A stretch of DNA of 64,000 nucleotides, taken from Mixta sp. Marseille-Q2659. GTDB lineage: Bacteria; Pseudomonadota; Gammaproteobacteria; Enterobacterales; Enterobacteriaceae. The stretch spans positions 1-64,000 of the forward strand of contig NZ_CALNWY010000011.1 in the NCBI RefSeq assembly GCF_940807255.1. The letters run 5' to 3'. Within the stretch, counting starts at the first letter, position 1; each line of letters opens with the position of its first letter. The notes beneath the pieces were generated by a model that did not search any database, was not told where the DNA came from, and saw only the letters and a program-made list of their open reading frames with translations. The position numbers and the translations under genes were made by a program. Below, piece after piece: positions 1 to 10,940 of the stretch.

Positions 1-947
1 CCCGCGATGCCGTCCAGCAAGCGGTAGACGCGTTAGGCTATCGCCCGAACGCCAATGCACAGGCGCTGGTGACCCAGGTGAGCGATACCATCGGCGTGGT
101 GGTAATGGATGTCTCCGATCCCTTTTTCGGCGCGCTGGTCAAAGCGGTAGATACCGTGGCGCAGCGCGTGCAGAAGCATGTCCTGATCAGCAACTCCTGG
201 CATCAGGAAGAGAAAGAGCGGCACGCCATTGAGGTACTGATCCGTCAACGTTGTAATGCGCTGGTGGTGCATTCCAAATCCCTCTCCGACGCCGAGCTGG
301 CCAGCTTTATGGATCAGGTGCCGGGTATGGTGCTGGTCAACCGCATTGTACCGGGCTATGAATACCGCTGCGTCGGGCTTGATAACGTTAGCGGTGCGCT
401 GATGGCGACGCGCATGCTGTTACAACAGGGCCACTCGCGCATCGGCTATCTGGGTTCCAGCCATCCCATTGAAGATGAAGAACAGCGGCGCGCAGGCTGG
501 CTGCAGGCGATGAATGAGCAGGGCATCAGCCCGCCGGAAGTCTGGATTGGCAGCGGCGAGCCCGATATGCAGGGCGGGGAAGCAGCAATGGTGGAACTGC
601 TGGGACGCAATCTTCAGCTGACCGCGCTGTTTACCTATAACGACAGCATGGCGACCGGCGCGCTCACCACCTTAAAAGACAACGGCATTCTGGTGCCGCA
701 GCATTTCTCCGTCATCGGCTTTGATGATATTCCCATTTCGCGTTACACCGATCCTCAACTGACGACCGTACGCTATCCCATTGTTTCAATGGCGAAACTC
801 GCTACCGAGCTGGCTTTGAAAGGGGCGGCGGGCGAGCTGGACGTTAACGCGCAGCACTGTTTTATGCCGACGCTGGTGCGCCGTCATTCGGTGGCGATGC
901 GGCAAAATGTGGGGCCGGTCACCTTTTCAAACGATAACGCGATGTAA
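1..947 (+). CDS. galS: GalS-type LacI-family repressor (5' end outside window)
   Basis: Transcription repressor of galactose transport genes. The reading frame is open from base 3, so the gene begins upstream of the window and the helix-turn-helix is mostly missing; about 314 residues are visible. What remains is a periplasmic-binding-protein-like effector domain typical of LacI/GalR proteins: the start of the domain ([16 protein letters not shown]), the hinge-proximal [10 protein letters not shown] region, and the late [17 protein letters not shown] motif. It is named galS rather than galR because mglBAC follows directly on the same strand, as in E. coli, and because a Gal operator overlaps its stop codon. 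The effector in the family is D-galactose or D-fucose. The GalR/GalS distinction rests on context, not on a diagnostic residue. Confidence 0.9.
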   Translation, partial: RDAVQQAVDALGYRPNANAQALVTQVSDTIGVVVMDVSDPFFGALVKAVDTVAQRVQKHVLISNSWHQEEKERHAIEVLIRQRCNALVVHSKSLSDAELASFMDQVPGMVLVNRIVPGYEYRCVGLDNVSGALMATRMLLQQGHSRIGYLGSSHPIEDEEQRRAGWLQAMNEQGISPPEVWIGSGEPDMQGGEAAMVELLGRNLQLTALFTYNDSMATGALTTLKDNGILVPQHFSVIGFDDIPISRYTDPQLTTVRYPIVSMAKLATELALKGAAGELDVNAQHCFMPTLVRRHSVAMRQNVGPVTFSNDNAM

Positions 948-957
948 CCGTTTTCAA
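942..957. promoter_or_regulatory. Gal operator overlapping the galS stop codon
   Basis: The inner 14 bases, TGTAACCGTTTTCA (943-956), match the GalR/GalS consensus TGNAANCGNTTNCA at every defined position. The centre (949.5) lies 18 bp upstream of the centre of the CRP site and about 59.5 bp upstream of the predicted mglB start, close to the position of the upstream operator in the E. coli gal and mgl promoters. Binding by GalS or GalR is inferred. Confidence 0.75.
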
Positions 958-959
958 TC

Positions 960-1009
960 TGTGAGTAAATTCACAGTTAATTAACATGTGCCTCTCTATG
1001 ATAGCGACG
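960..1009 (+). promoter_or_regulatory. mglBAC promoter with class II CRP site
   Basis: TGTGAGTAAATTCACA at 960-975 is a perfect TGTGA-N6-TCACA CRP palindrome centred at 967.5. A -10 box TATGAT lies at 997-1002, predicting a start near 1009 and so placing CRP at -41.5, the class II activation position. With the adjacent Gal operator this gives the expected glucose-repressed, galactose-induced control of mglBAC. The sites are read directly from sequence; the start point is inferred. Confidence 0.8.
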
Positions 1010-1272
1010 TCTTAACGGCGATGAAACATAATGTAACGGCCAGAATCCTAAGATTGAAGCCGTCTGCTGTACGCCGCGCAACATTTTGTCATTACTTACC
1101 AGGAAGCGTTACCGATTAAGGAAGTCAGGTTTTGTGTCAGCAATCCGTCGGCTTTGCGTAACGTTTTATTAACTACCCGCCTGAGCTGATTTTTTCACTG
1201 AATGTCCGTGCTATTTCGTCGCCAGACGCAGGCTTCGGGCACAGAACGACCCCTGTAAAAACCGGAGATACT
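1010..1272 (+). other. Untranslated leader of mglB
   Basis: About 260 bases between the predicted transcription start and the mglB ATG. No credible ORF, riboswitch or strong hairpin was recognised. The ribosome binding site is CCGGAGA just before the ATG. Confidence 0.5.
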
Positions 1273-2268
1273 ATGAATAAGAAGGTTTTCACCCTCACAG
1301 CCTTGGTTGCCAGCATGATGTTTGGTGCAACGGCGCACGCAGCAGATACCCGTATTGGCGTTACCATCTACAAATATGACGATAACTTCATGTCGATGGT
1401 GCGTAAGGATCTGGAGAAAGATGCCCAGGCCGCCGGCGGCGTGCAGCTGCTGATGAATGACTCGCAGAATGACCAGTCCAAACAGAACGACCAGATTGAC
1501 GTACTGCTTGCGAAAGGGGTTAAGGCGCTGGCCATTAACCTAGTTGACCCGGCGGCTGCGGGCGTGGTGATTGATAAAGCGCGCAGCAATGACGTGCCGG
1601 TGGTGTTCTTTAACAAAGAGCCGAGCGCGAAAGTGCTGGCCGGTTATGACAAAGCCTATTACGTCGGCACCGACTCCAAAGAGTCTGGCGTTATTCAGGG
1701 GCAGCTGATTGAGAAACACTGGAAAGCGACGCCAGCCTGGGATCTGAATAAAGATGGCCAGATTCAGTTCGTGCTGCTGAAAGGCGAGCCGGGCCATCCG
1801 GACGCCGAAGCGCGTACCAAATATGTGATCGATACCCTGAATAAAGACGGCATCAAAACGCAGCAGCTGGCGATGGATACCGCCATGTGGGATACCGCGC
1901 AGGCGAAAGATAAAGTTGACGCCTGGCTCTCCGGCCCGAACGCCAACAAAATCGAAGTGGTGATCGCTAACAACGATGCGATGGCGATGGGTGCGGTTGA
2001 AGCGCTGAAAGCGCACAACAAATCCTCTATTCCGGTCTTCGGCGTCGATGCGCTGCCGGAAGCGCTGGCGATGGTGAAATCGGGTGCGATGGCCGGTACG
2101 GTGCTGAACGATGGCGCTAACCAGGCGAAAGCGACCTTCGAGCTGGCGAAAAACCTGGCTGACGGCAAACCCGCTGCGGAAGGCACCAACTTTAAACTGG
2201 AAAATAAAATCGTCCGTATTCCTTACGTCGCGGTAGATAAAGAAAACTTATCTCAGTTCAGTAAATAA
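1273..2268 (+). CDS. mglB: Galactose/glucose-binding periplasmic protein MglB
   Basis: Periplasmic binding protein of the Mgl ABC importer; it binds D-galactose, D-glucose and methyl-galactosides and in E. coli also presents sugar to the chemoreceptor Trg. Its 331 residues compare with 332 in E. coli. A Sec signal peptide with cleavage after AHA (about residue 23) is followed by the mature start [17 protein letters not shown], nearly identical to E. coli. The EF-hand-like calcium loop DLNKDGQIQ is present near residues 157-165, and the sugar-contacting [11 protein letters not shown] and [11 protein letters not shown] segments are intact. It is the first gene of mglBAC and is followed by an intercistronic hairpin, which usually favours higher expression of the binding protein than of the membrane components. 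Confidence 0.97.
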   Translation: MNKKVFTLTALVASMMFGATAHAADTRIGVTIYKYDDNFMSMVRKDLEKDAQAAGGVQLLMNDSQNDQSKQNDQIDVLLAKGVKALAINLVDPAAAGVVIDKARSNDVPVVFFNKEPSAKVLAGYDKAYYVGTDSKESGVIQGQLIEKHWKATPAWDLNKDGQIQFVLLKGEPGHPDAEARTKYVIDTLNKDGIKTQQLAMDTAMWDTAQAKDKVDAWLSGPNANKIEVVIANNDAMAMGAVEALKAHNKSSIPVFGVDALPEALAMVKSGAMAGTVLNDGANQAKATFELAKNLADGKPAAEGTNFKLENKIVRIPYVAVDKENLSQFSK

Positions 2269-2276
2269 ACCCATCC

Positions 2277-2302
2277 GGGCGCAGTTTTCACTGCGCCCTT
2301 TT
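2277..2302 (+). terminator. Intercistronic hairpin between mglB and mglA
   Basis: GGGCGCAG (2277-2284) and CTGCGCCC (2291-2298) form an 8-bp stem with a 6-nt loop, followed by TTTT. The short T-run and its place inside an operon suggest partial termination or protection of the mglB message against 3' decay rather than a full stop. Confidence 0.7.
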
Positions 2303-2335
2303 AGCCAGACGCAGACACTTTTAGCCAGGTAAATT

Positions 2336-3856
2336 ATGGCCAGTGAAAATACAACACAGCAGCATGAATTCCTGCTGGAAATGACCGATATTAATAAGTC
2401 ATTTCCCGGCGTGAAGGCGTTGGACAACGTTAATTTAAAAGTCCGGCCGCATTCCGTTCACGCGCTTATGGGGGAGAATGGCGCGGGTAAATCGACCTTA
2501 TTAAAATGCCTGTTTGGTATTTACAGTAAGGACAGCGGAAGTATTCTTTTTCAGGGGAAAGAAGTTAACTTCAGCAGTGCCAAAGAAGCGCTGGAAAATG
2601 GCGTATCGATGGTGCATCAGGAATTAAACCTGGTATTGCAGCGTTCGGTAATGGATAACATGTGGCTGGGTCGTTATCCGAAAAAAGGGCTGTTTGTCGA
2701 TCACGATAAAATGTATCGCGATACCAAAGACATTTTTGACGAACTGGATATTGATATTGATCCGCGTGAGAAAGTCGCACTGCTTTCCGTCTCGCAAATG
2801 CAGATGGTGGAAATCGCCAAGGCTTTTTCCTACGACGCTAAAATTGTGATTATGGATGAGCCGACCTCTTCTTTAACTGAGAAGGAGGTGAATCATCTGT
2901 TTACCATTATCCGTAAGCTGAAAGATCGCGGCTGCGGCATTGTTTATATCTCCCATAAAATGGAAGAGATATTTCAGCTGTGCGATGAGATTACTATCCT
3001 GCGCGACGGCCAGTGGATCGCCACTCAGCCGCTGGAAGGGCTGGATATGGATAAGATCATTGCCATGATGGTAGGGCGCTCGCTGAACCAGCGCTTCCCG
3101 GATAAAACCAACGTGCCGGGCGAAGTGATTCTGGAAGTGCGCAACCTGACCTCGCTGCGCCAGCCGTCTATTCGCGATATTTCGTTCGATCTGCATAAAG
3201 GGGAGATCCTTGGCATCGCCGGTCTGGTGGGCGCCAAGCGTACCGATATTGTGGAAACGCTGTTTGGCATCCGCGAAAAATCGGGCGGCACCATTAAGCT
3301 GCACGGCAAGGCGATTAATAACCACAGCGCCAATGAAGCCATTAACCACGGTTTCGCGCTGGTGACCGAAGAGCGCCGCTCGACCGGTATTTATGCCTAC
3401 CTGGATATTGGCTTTAACTCATTAATTTCCAATATTCGGCAGTATAAAAATAAGCTCGGCCTGCTGGATAACAGCCGAATGAAAAGCGATACCCAATGGG
3501 TGATTGATGCAATGCGGGTAAAAACGCCGGGTCATCACACCTCGATTGGTTCGCTTTCCGGCGGCAACCAGCAGAAAGTGATTATTGGCCGCTGGCTGCT
3601 GACCCAGCCGGAAATATTAATGCTGGACGAACCGACGCGCGGTATTGACGTAGGCGCCAAGTTTGAAATTTATCAGCTTATTTCCGAACTGGCGAAGAAG
3701 GATAAAGGCATCATTATTATCTCTTCTGAAATGCCGGAACTGCTCGGCATTACTGACCGTATCCTGGTAATGAGTAATGGTCTCGTTGCGGGCATTGTTG
3801 AAACCAAAAATACCACGCAGAACGAAATATTACGTTTAGCGTCGTTACACCTTTAA
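2336..3856 (+). CDS. mglA: Galactose/methylgalactoside ABC importer ATPase MglA
   Basis: Cytoplasmic ATPase with two fused nucleotide-binding domains, energising uptake by MglBC. Residues 46-54 hold the first Walker A (GENGAGKST), followed by a Walker B ([10 protein letters not shown]). The second half has the degenerate Walker A typical of sugar importers ([10 protein letters not shown]), a canonical signature LSGGNQQKV and Walker [13 protein letters not shown]. The length of 506 matches the family. It begins 67 bases after mglB and ends 19 bases before mglC, so the three genes form one operon under the promoter near position 1000. Confidence 0.97.
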   Translation: MASENTTQQHEFLLEMTDINKSFPGVKALDNVNLKVRPHSVHALMGENGAGKSTLLKCLFGIYSKDSGSILFQGKEVNFSSAKEALENGVSMVHQELNLVLQRSVMDNMWLGRYPKKGLFVDHDKMYRDTKDIFDELDIDIDPREKVALLSVSQMQMVEIAKAFSYDAKIVIMDEPTSSLTEKEVNHLFTIIRKLKDRGCGIVYISHKMEEIFQLCDEITILRDGQWIATQPLEGLDMDKIIAMMVGRSLNQRFPDKTNVPGEVILEVRNLTSLRQPSIRDISFDLHKGEILGIAGLVGAKRTDIVETLFGIREKSGGTIKLHGKAINNHSANEAINHGFALVTEERRSTGIYAYLDIGFNSLISNIRQYKNKLGLLDNSRMKSDTQWVIDAMRVKTPGHHTSIGSLSGGNQQKVIIGRWLLTQPEILMLDEPTRGIDVGAKFEIYQLISELAKKDKGIIIISSEMPELLGITDRILVMSNGLVAGIVETKNTTQNEILRLASLHL

Positions 3857-3875
3857 TGATGTAAGGGTTGTTACC

Positions 3876-4886
3876 ATGAAAGCTACAACTAAAAAGAATG
3901 CGCTAACCTGGTTAAAAGAGGGCGGTATTTACGTGGTATTGCTGGTGCTGCTGGCAATTATCATTTTCCAGGACCCCACCTTCCTCAGCTTAATGAACCT
4001 GAGTAATATTCTGACCCAGTCTTCCGTGCGTATTATTATCGCGCTCGGCGTGGCCGGACTGATTGTTACTCAGGGCACTGACCTTTCTGCCGGACGTCAG
4101 GTCGGGCTGGCGGCGGTGGTGGCGGCGACGCTGCTGCAGTCGATGGAAAACGCCAATAAAGTGTTCCCCGGCATGGATACGCTGCCGATCCCGGTCGTGA
4201 TTCTGGTTGTCTGCGTGATCGGCGGCCTGATTGGGCTGGTGAACGGCGTGATCATTGCCTATCTGAAGGTGACGCCGTTTATCACCACGCTGGGTACCAT
4301 GATTATCGTCTACGGCATTAACTCGCTCTATTACGATTACGTGGGCGCTTCGCCGATTGCTGGCTTTGACGCGGGCTTCTCAACGTTCACCCAGGGCTTC
4401 CTGCGCTTTGGCGACTTTAAGCTCTCTTATATTACTTTCTATGCCATTATCGCCATCGTGTTCGTCTGGATCCTGTGGAACAAAACGCGCTTTGGTAAAA
4501 ATATTTTCGCTATCGGCGGCAACCCGGAAGCGGCCAAAGTCTCTGGTGTTAACGTTCCTTTTAACCTGATCCTGATCTATGCGTTGTCCGGCGTGTTTTA
4601 TGCGTTCGGCGGGATGCTGGAAGCGGGCCGTATCGGCAGCGCCACCAACAACCTCGGCTTTATGTATGAGCTGGATGCGATTGCGGCGTGCGTAGTGGGT
4701 GGCGTTTCCTTTGCTGGCGGCGTCGGTACCGTCGCGGGCGTGGTGACCGGGGTACTGATCTTTACCGTTATCAACTATGGCCTGACCTATATCGGCGTTA
4801 ACCCGTACTGGCAGTACATTATCAAGGGCGGCATCATTATTTTCGCCGTCGCGCTGGATTCACTGAAATATTCTCGCAAGAAATAA
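3876..4886 (+). CDS. mglC: Galactose/methylgalactoside ABC importer permease MglC
   Basis: Inner-membrane permease of the Mgl system, the homodimeric channel partner of MglA. The 336-residue protein is hydrophobic throughout, with roughly ten membrane segments beginning at GGIYVVLLVLLAIIIF. It carries the family motifs GTDLSAGRQVGLAA and the coupling loop GNPEAAKVSGVNV that contacts the ATPase. It is the last gene of the operon, followed after 8 bases by a factor-independent terminator. Confidence 0.97.
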   Translation: MKATTKKNALTWLKEGGIYVVLLVLLAIIIFQDPTFLSLMNLSNILTQSSVRIIIALGVAGLIVTQGTDLSAGRQVGLAAVVAATLLQSMENANKVFPGMDTLPIPVVILVVCVIGGLIGLVNGVIIAYLKVTPFITTLGTMIIVYGINSLYYDYVGASPIAGFDAGFSTFTQGFLRFGDFKLSYITFYAIIAIVFVWILWNKTRFGKNIFAIGGNPEAAKVSGVNVPFNLILIYALSGVFYAFGGMLEAGRIGSATNNLGFMYELDAIAACVVGGVSFAGGVGTVAGVVTGVLIFTVINYGLTYIGVNPYWQYIIKGGIIIFAVALDSLKYSRKK

Positions 4887-4894
4887 CCCTAATG

Positions 4895-4918
4895 GCGGCG
4901 GTGCAAACCGCCGCTTTT
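4895..4918 (+). terminator. mglBAC terminator
   Basis: GCGGCGGT and ACCGCCGC form an 8-bp perfect stem around a GCAA loop, directly followed by TTTT. It lies 8 bases after the mglC stop codon. Confidence 0.85.
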
Positions 4919-5108
4919 GCGTTAAGTATTGTCCAATACAGATTAAAATATTTTAATGATTAAGACTGCTACAAATAATACCGGCTTTAATTTTTTAAAA
5001 ATATAAAAACAGACCGGAAACAATTTGTATATTTTTAATGAGAGTAACTTTTTAAGCCATTTGCGAGAATAGCCGTCACACAGTTGTGCTACGGTACTTA
5101 TCCCATAA

Positions 5109-7193
5109 ATGAAGTGGTTTACAAAAAGCGCGGTTTTGTTTTCCTGCAAAACCTCTCTGGCCGCGTTCCTGGCGTTAACGATTGCTCTGCTTCTTAATTT
5201 TGAAAAACCTGCCTGGGCAATGACGTCCGTCTTTGTCACCTCGCAATTATATGCTGCCTCAACCCTTTCCAAGTCGGTTTTCCGCCTGGCAGGAACCGTG
5301 CTGGGAGGGATCTTTATACTGCTGATCTATCCAGAAACCGTGCAGTCCCCATTGTTTTTCAGCTTCAGCGTTTCCTTGTGGGTATCGGTCTGTTTGTACC
5401 TTTCTCTTAAAGACCGTACTCCTAAAAGCTATATCTTTATGCTGGCCGGCTACAGCGCGGCGATCATGGGGTTTCCTGAGGTCACGTCGCCTTACGCGAT
5501 CACCTCAACGGTGATTTCGCGCATAGAAGAAATTACCCTGGGGATCCTCTGTAGCTCGCTGATTCACCGGTTGATATTGCCGGTTCCCATGCAGCATCTG
5601 CTAAGTCAGAACGTTAACAATTGGTATAAAACCGCGCAGAAGCTCTGCAATGACTTAGTGACGCATGCACCGGGGCGCAATACGCCTGAGCGGGAGGATA
5701 TCCTTATCGGCATGGCGAACTATCCGCTAAATGTGGAAACGCTCCTGACCCATTGCATCTACGAAGGCGAGGCCGCCCGCAAGGTGATCAGGCTGGTCAG
5801 CATTCAGTATAAGCATCTGACTTATCTGTTGCCGACGCTGACCGCCATTGAAACCCGGCTCAGCCTGTTGGCTGATTTAAAAATCGTCTTTCCAGCCCCG
5901 GTTAATCACGCTTTTCAGCACTTTCTTCTGTGGCTTAATTTTGACATAGCGCGCAATACGCCCGCGATGAAACATCTGCTGGAAGAGAGTCAGCTGACGC
6001 TGCAAAAAGAGTGGCGTGAGGGGAAAATCACGACCGAGGAGATTTTGCTGTTTACCGGTCTGCTGGAGCGGCTGGCTAATTTTGTGCGTATTGGCGATGC
6101 ATTTCAGAATGTCAGCGCGTGGGCAGCCGATCTTTACAGCAACTGCGAGGCGGAGCTGGCGAAAAATAGCGGCAACGTACGCCATACCGATCGCGGGCTG
6201 CTGTTGCTTTCCGCGGTGACGGCTTTTATGGCGACCTTTCTTGCCAGCCTTTTCTGGATAGGCAGCGGCTGGGCTGACGGGGCAAGCGCGCCGTTAATGG
6301 CGGCTATCACCAGTTCTTTTTTTGCCAGCATTGATTCACCGGTCACGCCGATGCGGCTTTTCGTTAAAGGCGTGGTGATTGCGCTGTTGATTAGCCTGTT
6401 TTATATCGCCGTGCTGATACCGCAGGCAAACACGCTACAGGCGCTGATCATCTGTCTGTTTCCCGGCCTGTTTATGCTGGGCCTGGCGCTGGCGAGACCG
6501 TCAACCAATCTGATCGGACTCAGCGTGGCGATTCAGCTGCCCGGCTTTATCGGTCTTAGCCATCACTATGTACCTAACCTGATTGTTACGTTGAATGCGG
6601 GCCTCTCCACCCTGACCGGCATTGTGATCGCCGTCGCGCTCTCGGCGATTATCAGAAATAAACGCCCGTCATGGATAGCCCGGCGCGCGGTTTCGATGGG
6701 GATAAGGGATTTACTGGGATTTATGAAAGGTGTGGAGAGACATTCATCCTCCCTGCTGATGCGCCAGCAATTTATCATTCGTATGCTCGACAGAGTCAAC
6801 GTCATTCTGCCGCGCAAGCGTCTTGATCCGCACCCCGATCTGGCGGCCAGCGGCGATCTGATTGCCGAAACCTGGATCGGTGCTAACTGCTATGACTTTT
6901 ATGCGCGTTACCATCGCGAGCTACAACTGCACCAGCTCGATAGCGGCCAGATGTTTCATGAACTGAGCCTTTATCTCAGACGAAAAATGAAAGCTTTAGC
7001 AACCCAGCCGCATCAGGGATTGCTGGATGAGCTGAACGAGCTGCTGATCAGGCTGGAGCTGCTGGCGCTTGAGGATGATGCAACCTTTGCGCCGCTGGTG
7101 CATCTGTTTAATATTCGCGTCTCGCTCTTTCCTCATCAGCGCTGGCCCGGTTATACCAGCGCGCGCGCAAGCCTTCAGGGGGAAGGAGGTTGA
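5109..7193 (+). CDS. FUSC-family (AaeB-like) inner-membrane transporter
   Basis: Predicted aromatic-acid or drug efflux protein of the fusaric acid resistance (FUSC) family. The 694 residues show the usual duplicated layout: an N-terminal block of membrane helices (KTSLAAFLALTIALLLNFEKPAWAMTSV...), a long cytoplasmic domain (about residues 165-360), a second membrane block (SAVTAFMATFLASLFWIGSGWADGA, onwards to about 510) and a C-terminal soluble domain. In E. coli AaeB works with a periplasmic adaptor, AaeA, encoded next to it. No adaptor, small AaeX-like gene or LysR regulator is adjacent here, so the partner, if any, is elsewhere. The 5' flank (4919-5108) is AT-rich. It converges on sanA. 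The substrate is unknown. Confidence 0.8.
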   Translation: MKWFTKSAVLFSCKTSLAAFLALTIALLLNFEKPAWAMTSVFVTSQLYAASTLSKSVFRLAGTVLGGIFILLIYPETVQSPLFFSFSVSLWVSVCLYLSLKDRTPKSYIFMLAGYSAAIMGFPEVTSPYAITSTVISRIEEITLGILCSSLIHRLILPVPMQHLLSQNVNNWYKTAQKLCNDLVTHAPGRNTPEREDILIGMANYPLNVETLLTHCIYEGEAARKVIRLVSIQYKHLTYLLPTLTAIETRLSLLADLKIVFPAPVNHAFQHFLLWLNFDIARNTPAMKHLLEESQLTLQKEWREGKITTEEILLFTGLLERLANFVRIGDAFQNVSAWAADLYSNCEAELAKNSGNVRHTDRGLLLLSAVTAFMATFLASLFWIGSGWADGASAPLMAAITSSFFASIDSPVTPMRLFVKGVVIALLISLFYIAVLIPQANTLQALIICLFPGLFMLGLALARPSTNLIGLSVAIQLPGFIGLSHHYVPNLIVTLNAGLSTLTGIVIAVALSAIIRNKRPSWIARRAVSMGIRDLLGFMKGVERHSSSLLMRQQFIIRMLDRVNVILPRKRLDPHPDLAASGDLIAETWIGANCYDFYARYHRELQLHQLDSGQMFHELSLYLRRKMKALATQPHQGLLDELNELLIRLELLALEDDATFAPLVHLFNIRVSLFPHQRWPGYTSARASLQGEGG

Positions 7194-7204
7194 AGAAAGC
7201 GTCA

Positions 7205-7963
<759 letters not shown>

Positions 7964-7998
7964 TCAAGGCTACTTGAGGCGTTAACGTGAAGCAAGCG

Positions 7999-8023
7999 CG
8001 CGCCGATTGGGCGCGGCTTTTTT
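7999..8023 (+). terminator. Orphan plus-strand terminator between sanA and maeA
   Basis: CGCGCC (7999-8004) and GGCGCG (8010-8015) pair around GATTG and are followed by GC and six T residues on the plus strand. Both flanking genes run on the minus strand and the nearest plus-strand gene ends at 7193, so it terminates no annotated gene. It could end an unannotated small RNA or block antisense reading into maeA. Confidence 0.5.
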
Positions 8024-8053
8024 AAACAACCTCGCCGCCGCACGGGCGGAGAG
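8024..8053 (-). terminator. maeA terminator
   Basis: On the minus strand CCTCTCCGCC and GGCGGCGAGG pair with one mismatch around a short CGTGC loop, then TTGTTT. It starts about 9 bases after the maeA stop. Confidence 0.65.
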
Positions 8054-8061
8054 GCTGCGGT

Positions 8062-9759
8062 TTAGATCGAGGTACGACGATAGTTACGATATTGCGGCAT
8101 CCAGAAGTTATTGGCGATCGCTTTAGACAGCACATCTTCCGAGGTGACCACCGCCACGCCCGCCAGCTGCGCCGCTTTGCCAACCGCCATAGCGATGACT
8201 TTCGAGACGCCCTGAATATCTTTAATTTCCGGCAGTACCGGGCCTTCGCCTTCGTTAACCAGCGGTGAACAGTCCGCCAGCGCGCGGCTGGCCGCCATCA
8301 GCATGCTGTCGGTCACGCGCGTGGCGCCGGAGGCGATCACGCCCAGGCCGACGCCGGGGAAGATATAGGAGTTGTTGCACTGGGCGATAGGATAGGTTTT
8401 GCCCTGCCAGGTGACCGGCGCAAACGGACTGCCGGTGGCGACCAGCGCCGCGCCGTCGGTCCAGGCCAGCAGATCGGCCGGCGTGGCCTCCACGCGCGAT
8501 GTCGGGTTGGAGAGCGGCATTACGATCGGACGCGCGCAGTGTTTGTGCATTTCGCGAATAATCTCTTCGCTGAACAGGCCCGGCTGGCCTGAAACACCAA
8601 TCAGAATGTCCGGTTTGGCATTGCGCACCACGTCCATCAGCGAGACAGAATCACTGGCCAGATCCCAGCCGCTCAGGTTCTCGCTTTTCTGCACCAGTTT
8701 GCTCTGGAAGTTCAGCAGGTTTGGCAGCTTATCGGTCAGCAGGCCGAAGCGATCCACCATAAAGACTTTGGCGCGCGCTTCTTCATCGCTTAATCCTTCC
8801 GATTTCATCTGGGCAATAATCTGCTCGGCGATGCCGCAGCCCGCTGAACCCGCGCCGAGGAACACTACATTTTGATCGCGCAGGCGATTGCCCGCCGCAC
8901 GGCTGGCGGCAATCAGCGTACCCAGCGTTACGGCGGCGGTGCCCTGAATATCATCGTTAAAGCAGCAAAGCTGATCGCGGTAGCGCTCCAGCAGCGGCAT
9001 GGCGTTTTTCTGGGCGAAATCTTCAAACTGCAGCAGCACGTTTGGCCAGCGGCTGCGCACCGCCTGAATAAACTCATCGACAAAGCGGTCGTACTCTTCG
9101 CCGGTAATGCGCGGATGACGCCAGCCCATGTAGAGTGGATCGTTCAACAGCTGTTGGTTGTTGGTGCCGACATCCAGCACCACCGGCAAGGTGTAAGCCG
9201 GACTGATGCCGCCGCAGGCGGTATAGAGCGACAGTTTGCCGATGGGAATGCCCATGCCGCCGATGCCCTGGTCTCCCAGGCCGAGAATGCGCTCGCCGTC
9301 GGTCACCACGATCACTTTGACGTTCTGTTTGGTGGCGTTTTGCAGCATATCTTCAATGCTGGCGCGGTTCGGGTAGGAGATAAACAGGCCCCGGGCGCGA
9401 CGGTAGATTTCCGAGAAGTGTTCACAGGCGGCGCCGACCGTCGGGGTATAGATAATCGGCATCATCTCTTCCAGATGATTGTCGAGCAGGCGATAGAACA
9501 GCGTTTCGTTAGTGTCCTGAATATTGCGCAGGTAGACGTGCTTATCGTTGTTGTTTTTGAAATCCTGGAACTGACGCCAGGCGCGCTCGGCCTGTTCCTC
9601 AATGGTTTCCACGGTTTCCGGCAGCAGGCCGTTCAGGTTGAAGTCGTTACGCTCTTCGATGGTAAAGGCGCTGCCTTTATTCAGTAAGGGAAATTCCAGC
9701 AGGATCGGACCGGCGTAGGGAATATAAAGCGGACGTTTACTCTCGTAATCGAGTTCCAT
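8062..9759 (-). CDS. maeA: NAD-dependent malic enzyme (malate to pyruvate)
   Basis: Oxidative decarboxylation of L-malate to pyruvate with NAD+, linking the TCA cycle to pyruvate during growth on C4 acids; cytoplasmic. The 565 residues equal the E. coli MaeA (SfcA) length. Visible motifs are the malic-enzyme signature [16 protein letters not shown], the dinucleotide-binding [17 protein letters not shown], the catalytic region [14 protein letters not shown] near the N-terminus and the late [21 protein letters not shown]. It stands as a single gene with its own terminator. It is inserted between sanA and cdd relative to the E. coli order. Confidence 0.96.
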   Translation of the reverse strand: MELDYESKRPLYIPYAGPILLEFPLLNKGSAFTIEERNDFNLNGLLPETVETIEEQAERAWRQFQDFKNNNDKHVYLRNIQDTNETLFYRLLDNHLEEMMPIIYTPTVGAACEHFSEIYRRARGLFISYPNRASIEDMLQNATKQNVKVIVVTDGERILGLGDQGIGGMGIPIGKLSLYTACGGISPAYTLPVVLDVGTNNQQLLNDPLYMGWRHPRITGEEYDRFVDEFIQAVRSRWPNVLLQFEDFAQKNAMPLLERYRDQLCCFNDDIQGTAAVTLGTLIAASRAAGNRLRDQNVVFLGAGSAGCGIAEQIIAQMKSEGLSDEEARAKVFMVDRFGLLTDKLPNLLNFQSKLVQKSENLSGWDLASDSVSLMDVVRNAKPDILIGVSGQPGLFSEEIIREMHKHCARPIVMPLSNPTSRVEATPADLLAWTDGAALVATGSPFAPVTWQGKTYPIAQCNNSYIFPGVGLGVIASGATRVTDSMLMAASRALADCSPLVNEGEGPVLPEIKDIQGVSKVIAMAVGKAAQLAGVAVVTSEDVLSKAIANNFWMPQYRNYRRTSI

Positions 9760-9860
9760 GCGGTGTTTGCTCCGGTTACAGGCACGTTCTCTTAGGGGAA
9801 GTGGCCACTGTTTTTAGGGGGATAAGGTGCCATGATCCTAAGAAAATTCTCGCAGAAGTA

Positions 9861-9892
9861 CAGCTTTTGTTAATCCCTGATAACAAAAGCTG
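9861..9892. repeat. 12-bp perfect inverted repeat between maeA and cdd
   Basis: CAGCTTTTGTTA (9861-9872) and TAACAAAAGCTG (9881-9892) are exact complements around an 8-base loop. The pairing can be extended by GAAGT/ACTTC outside one or two unpaired bases. It lies just after the cdd stop on the minus strand but lacks a T-run on either side, so it is not a standard terminator. It may be a message-stabilising hairpin or a protein-binding palindrome. Confidence 0.6.
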
Positions 9893-9920
9893 GCACTTCC
9901 CGCAGAAAAGAGAGCAAAGG

Positions 9921-10811
9921 TTACGCTTTTTGCAGTGTGACGATATCCAGCTGGTGGCAGCCAAGCGCCTGTAAGGTGGCGGCGGTAGCGGCCCGCTGTT
10001 GCAGTTTCGCGTCGGGATTTTCCGCCAGCACGGCGCGCGTGATCGCCATACAGCTTTCCCCATGCATATTTAGCAGGATCAGGGCCGCCTGCAGTGGAGG
10101 CAGGCTGGGGTTAAAGGCCGCGTTTTCAATGTAGCCGCCGTGATAGATGGCGCCGCTGACGGTTTCCAGCGCGACGCCGCTGTGCGCCTGGCTGTAAGGC
10201 GCATGGCTGCGGTTGGCTGCGGCGATAGCCGCCTGCGTCAGCGCATCGCCCGTGGCGAGGTAGCCGTGGTTAACGTTGTCCATTACCAGCGTGGTGATAT
10301 CCAGATCGCGCGGGCCGAAGGCATCCGGCAGGTAATCCGCCAGGGTGACCACCGGCTGATTCGGCAGGCTGATACGCAGCGCCGTGCCGCTGTTTAGCTC
10401 ATTCATAAACTGGCGGCAGTGGCCGCAGGGCGTGTAGTTGACGGTCATGGTTTGCAGACCGCTTTCGCCGCGCAGCCAGGCATGGGTAACCGCACTTTGC
10501 TCGGCATGCACCGTTTGTTGCATGGTGGCGCCAGCAAACTCCATATTGGCGCCGAAGTACCAGTTCCCGCTGTTGCCGCGCGCAATAGCGCCAACGTTAA
10601 ACTGCGACAGCGGGGTAACGGCGCAGGCTGCGGCCAGCGGCAGCAGCGCCAGCGCTAAGGCATCTTCGCTAAGTCCGCTCTGTTGGCAGAGTGTATTGAC
10701 CTGGTCGGCGGTTAAAAAGGCGGCAAAATCTTCAGCGTCAAGAACAGGAAGAAGCGCGGCCTGAAGGTCAGCCGCCAGATTGGCAAGGGCCGGACGAAAA
10801 CGTGGATTCAT
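9921..10811 (-). CDS. cdd: Cytidine deaminase
   Basis: Hydrolytic deamination of cytidine and deoxycytidine to (deoxy)uridine in pyrimidine salvage; cytoplasmic dimeric zinc enzyme of the long enterobacterial type. The 296 residues compare with 294 in E. coli and include a catalytic N-terminal half and a core-like C-terminal half. The zinc/active-site motif [13 protein letters not shown] and the paired ligands in [10 protein letters not shown] are intact. It follows yohJK on the same strand, as in E. coli, with a 129-base gap. That gap holds a possible CRP half-site (TGTGA at 10871), which fits the known CRP/CytR control of cdd but is too weak to call. Confidence 0.97.
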   Translation of the reverse strand: MNPRFRPALANLAADLQAALLPVLDAEDFAAFLTADQVNTLCQQSGLSEDALALALLPLAAACAVTPLSQFNVGAIARGNSGNWYFGANMEFAGATMQQTVHAEQSAVTHAWLRGESGLQTMTVNYTPCGHCRQFMNELNSGTALRISLPNQPVVTLADYLPDAFGPRDLDITTLVMDNVNHGYLATGDALTQAAIAAANRSHAPYSQAHSGVALETVSGAIYHGGYIENAAFNPSLPPLQAALILLNMHGESCMAITRAVLAENPDAKLQQRAATAATLQALGCHQLDIVTLQKA

Positions 10812-10940
10812 TGCATGCCTCTGATAACAGGGAATTACCCAAAATTGTAAAGCACCGACAGGGGGTTATATGTGATCTCTGTCGCTACGGCAATGCAATG
10901 AATGAAATGAAATTACAAAATGCGCGATCTCTCTCAAATT

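Noticed and set aside
10861-10895. CRP/CytR operator upstream of cdd
   Set aside because: Only one TGTGA half-site is clear; the second half is poor and no CytR boxes could be assigned.
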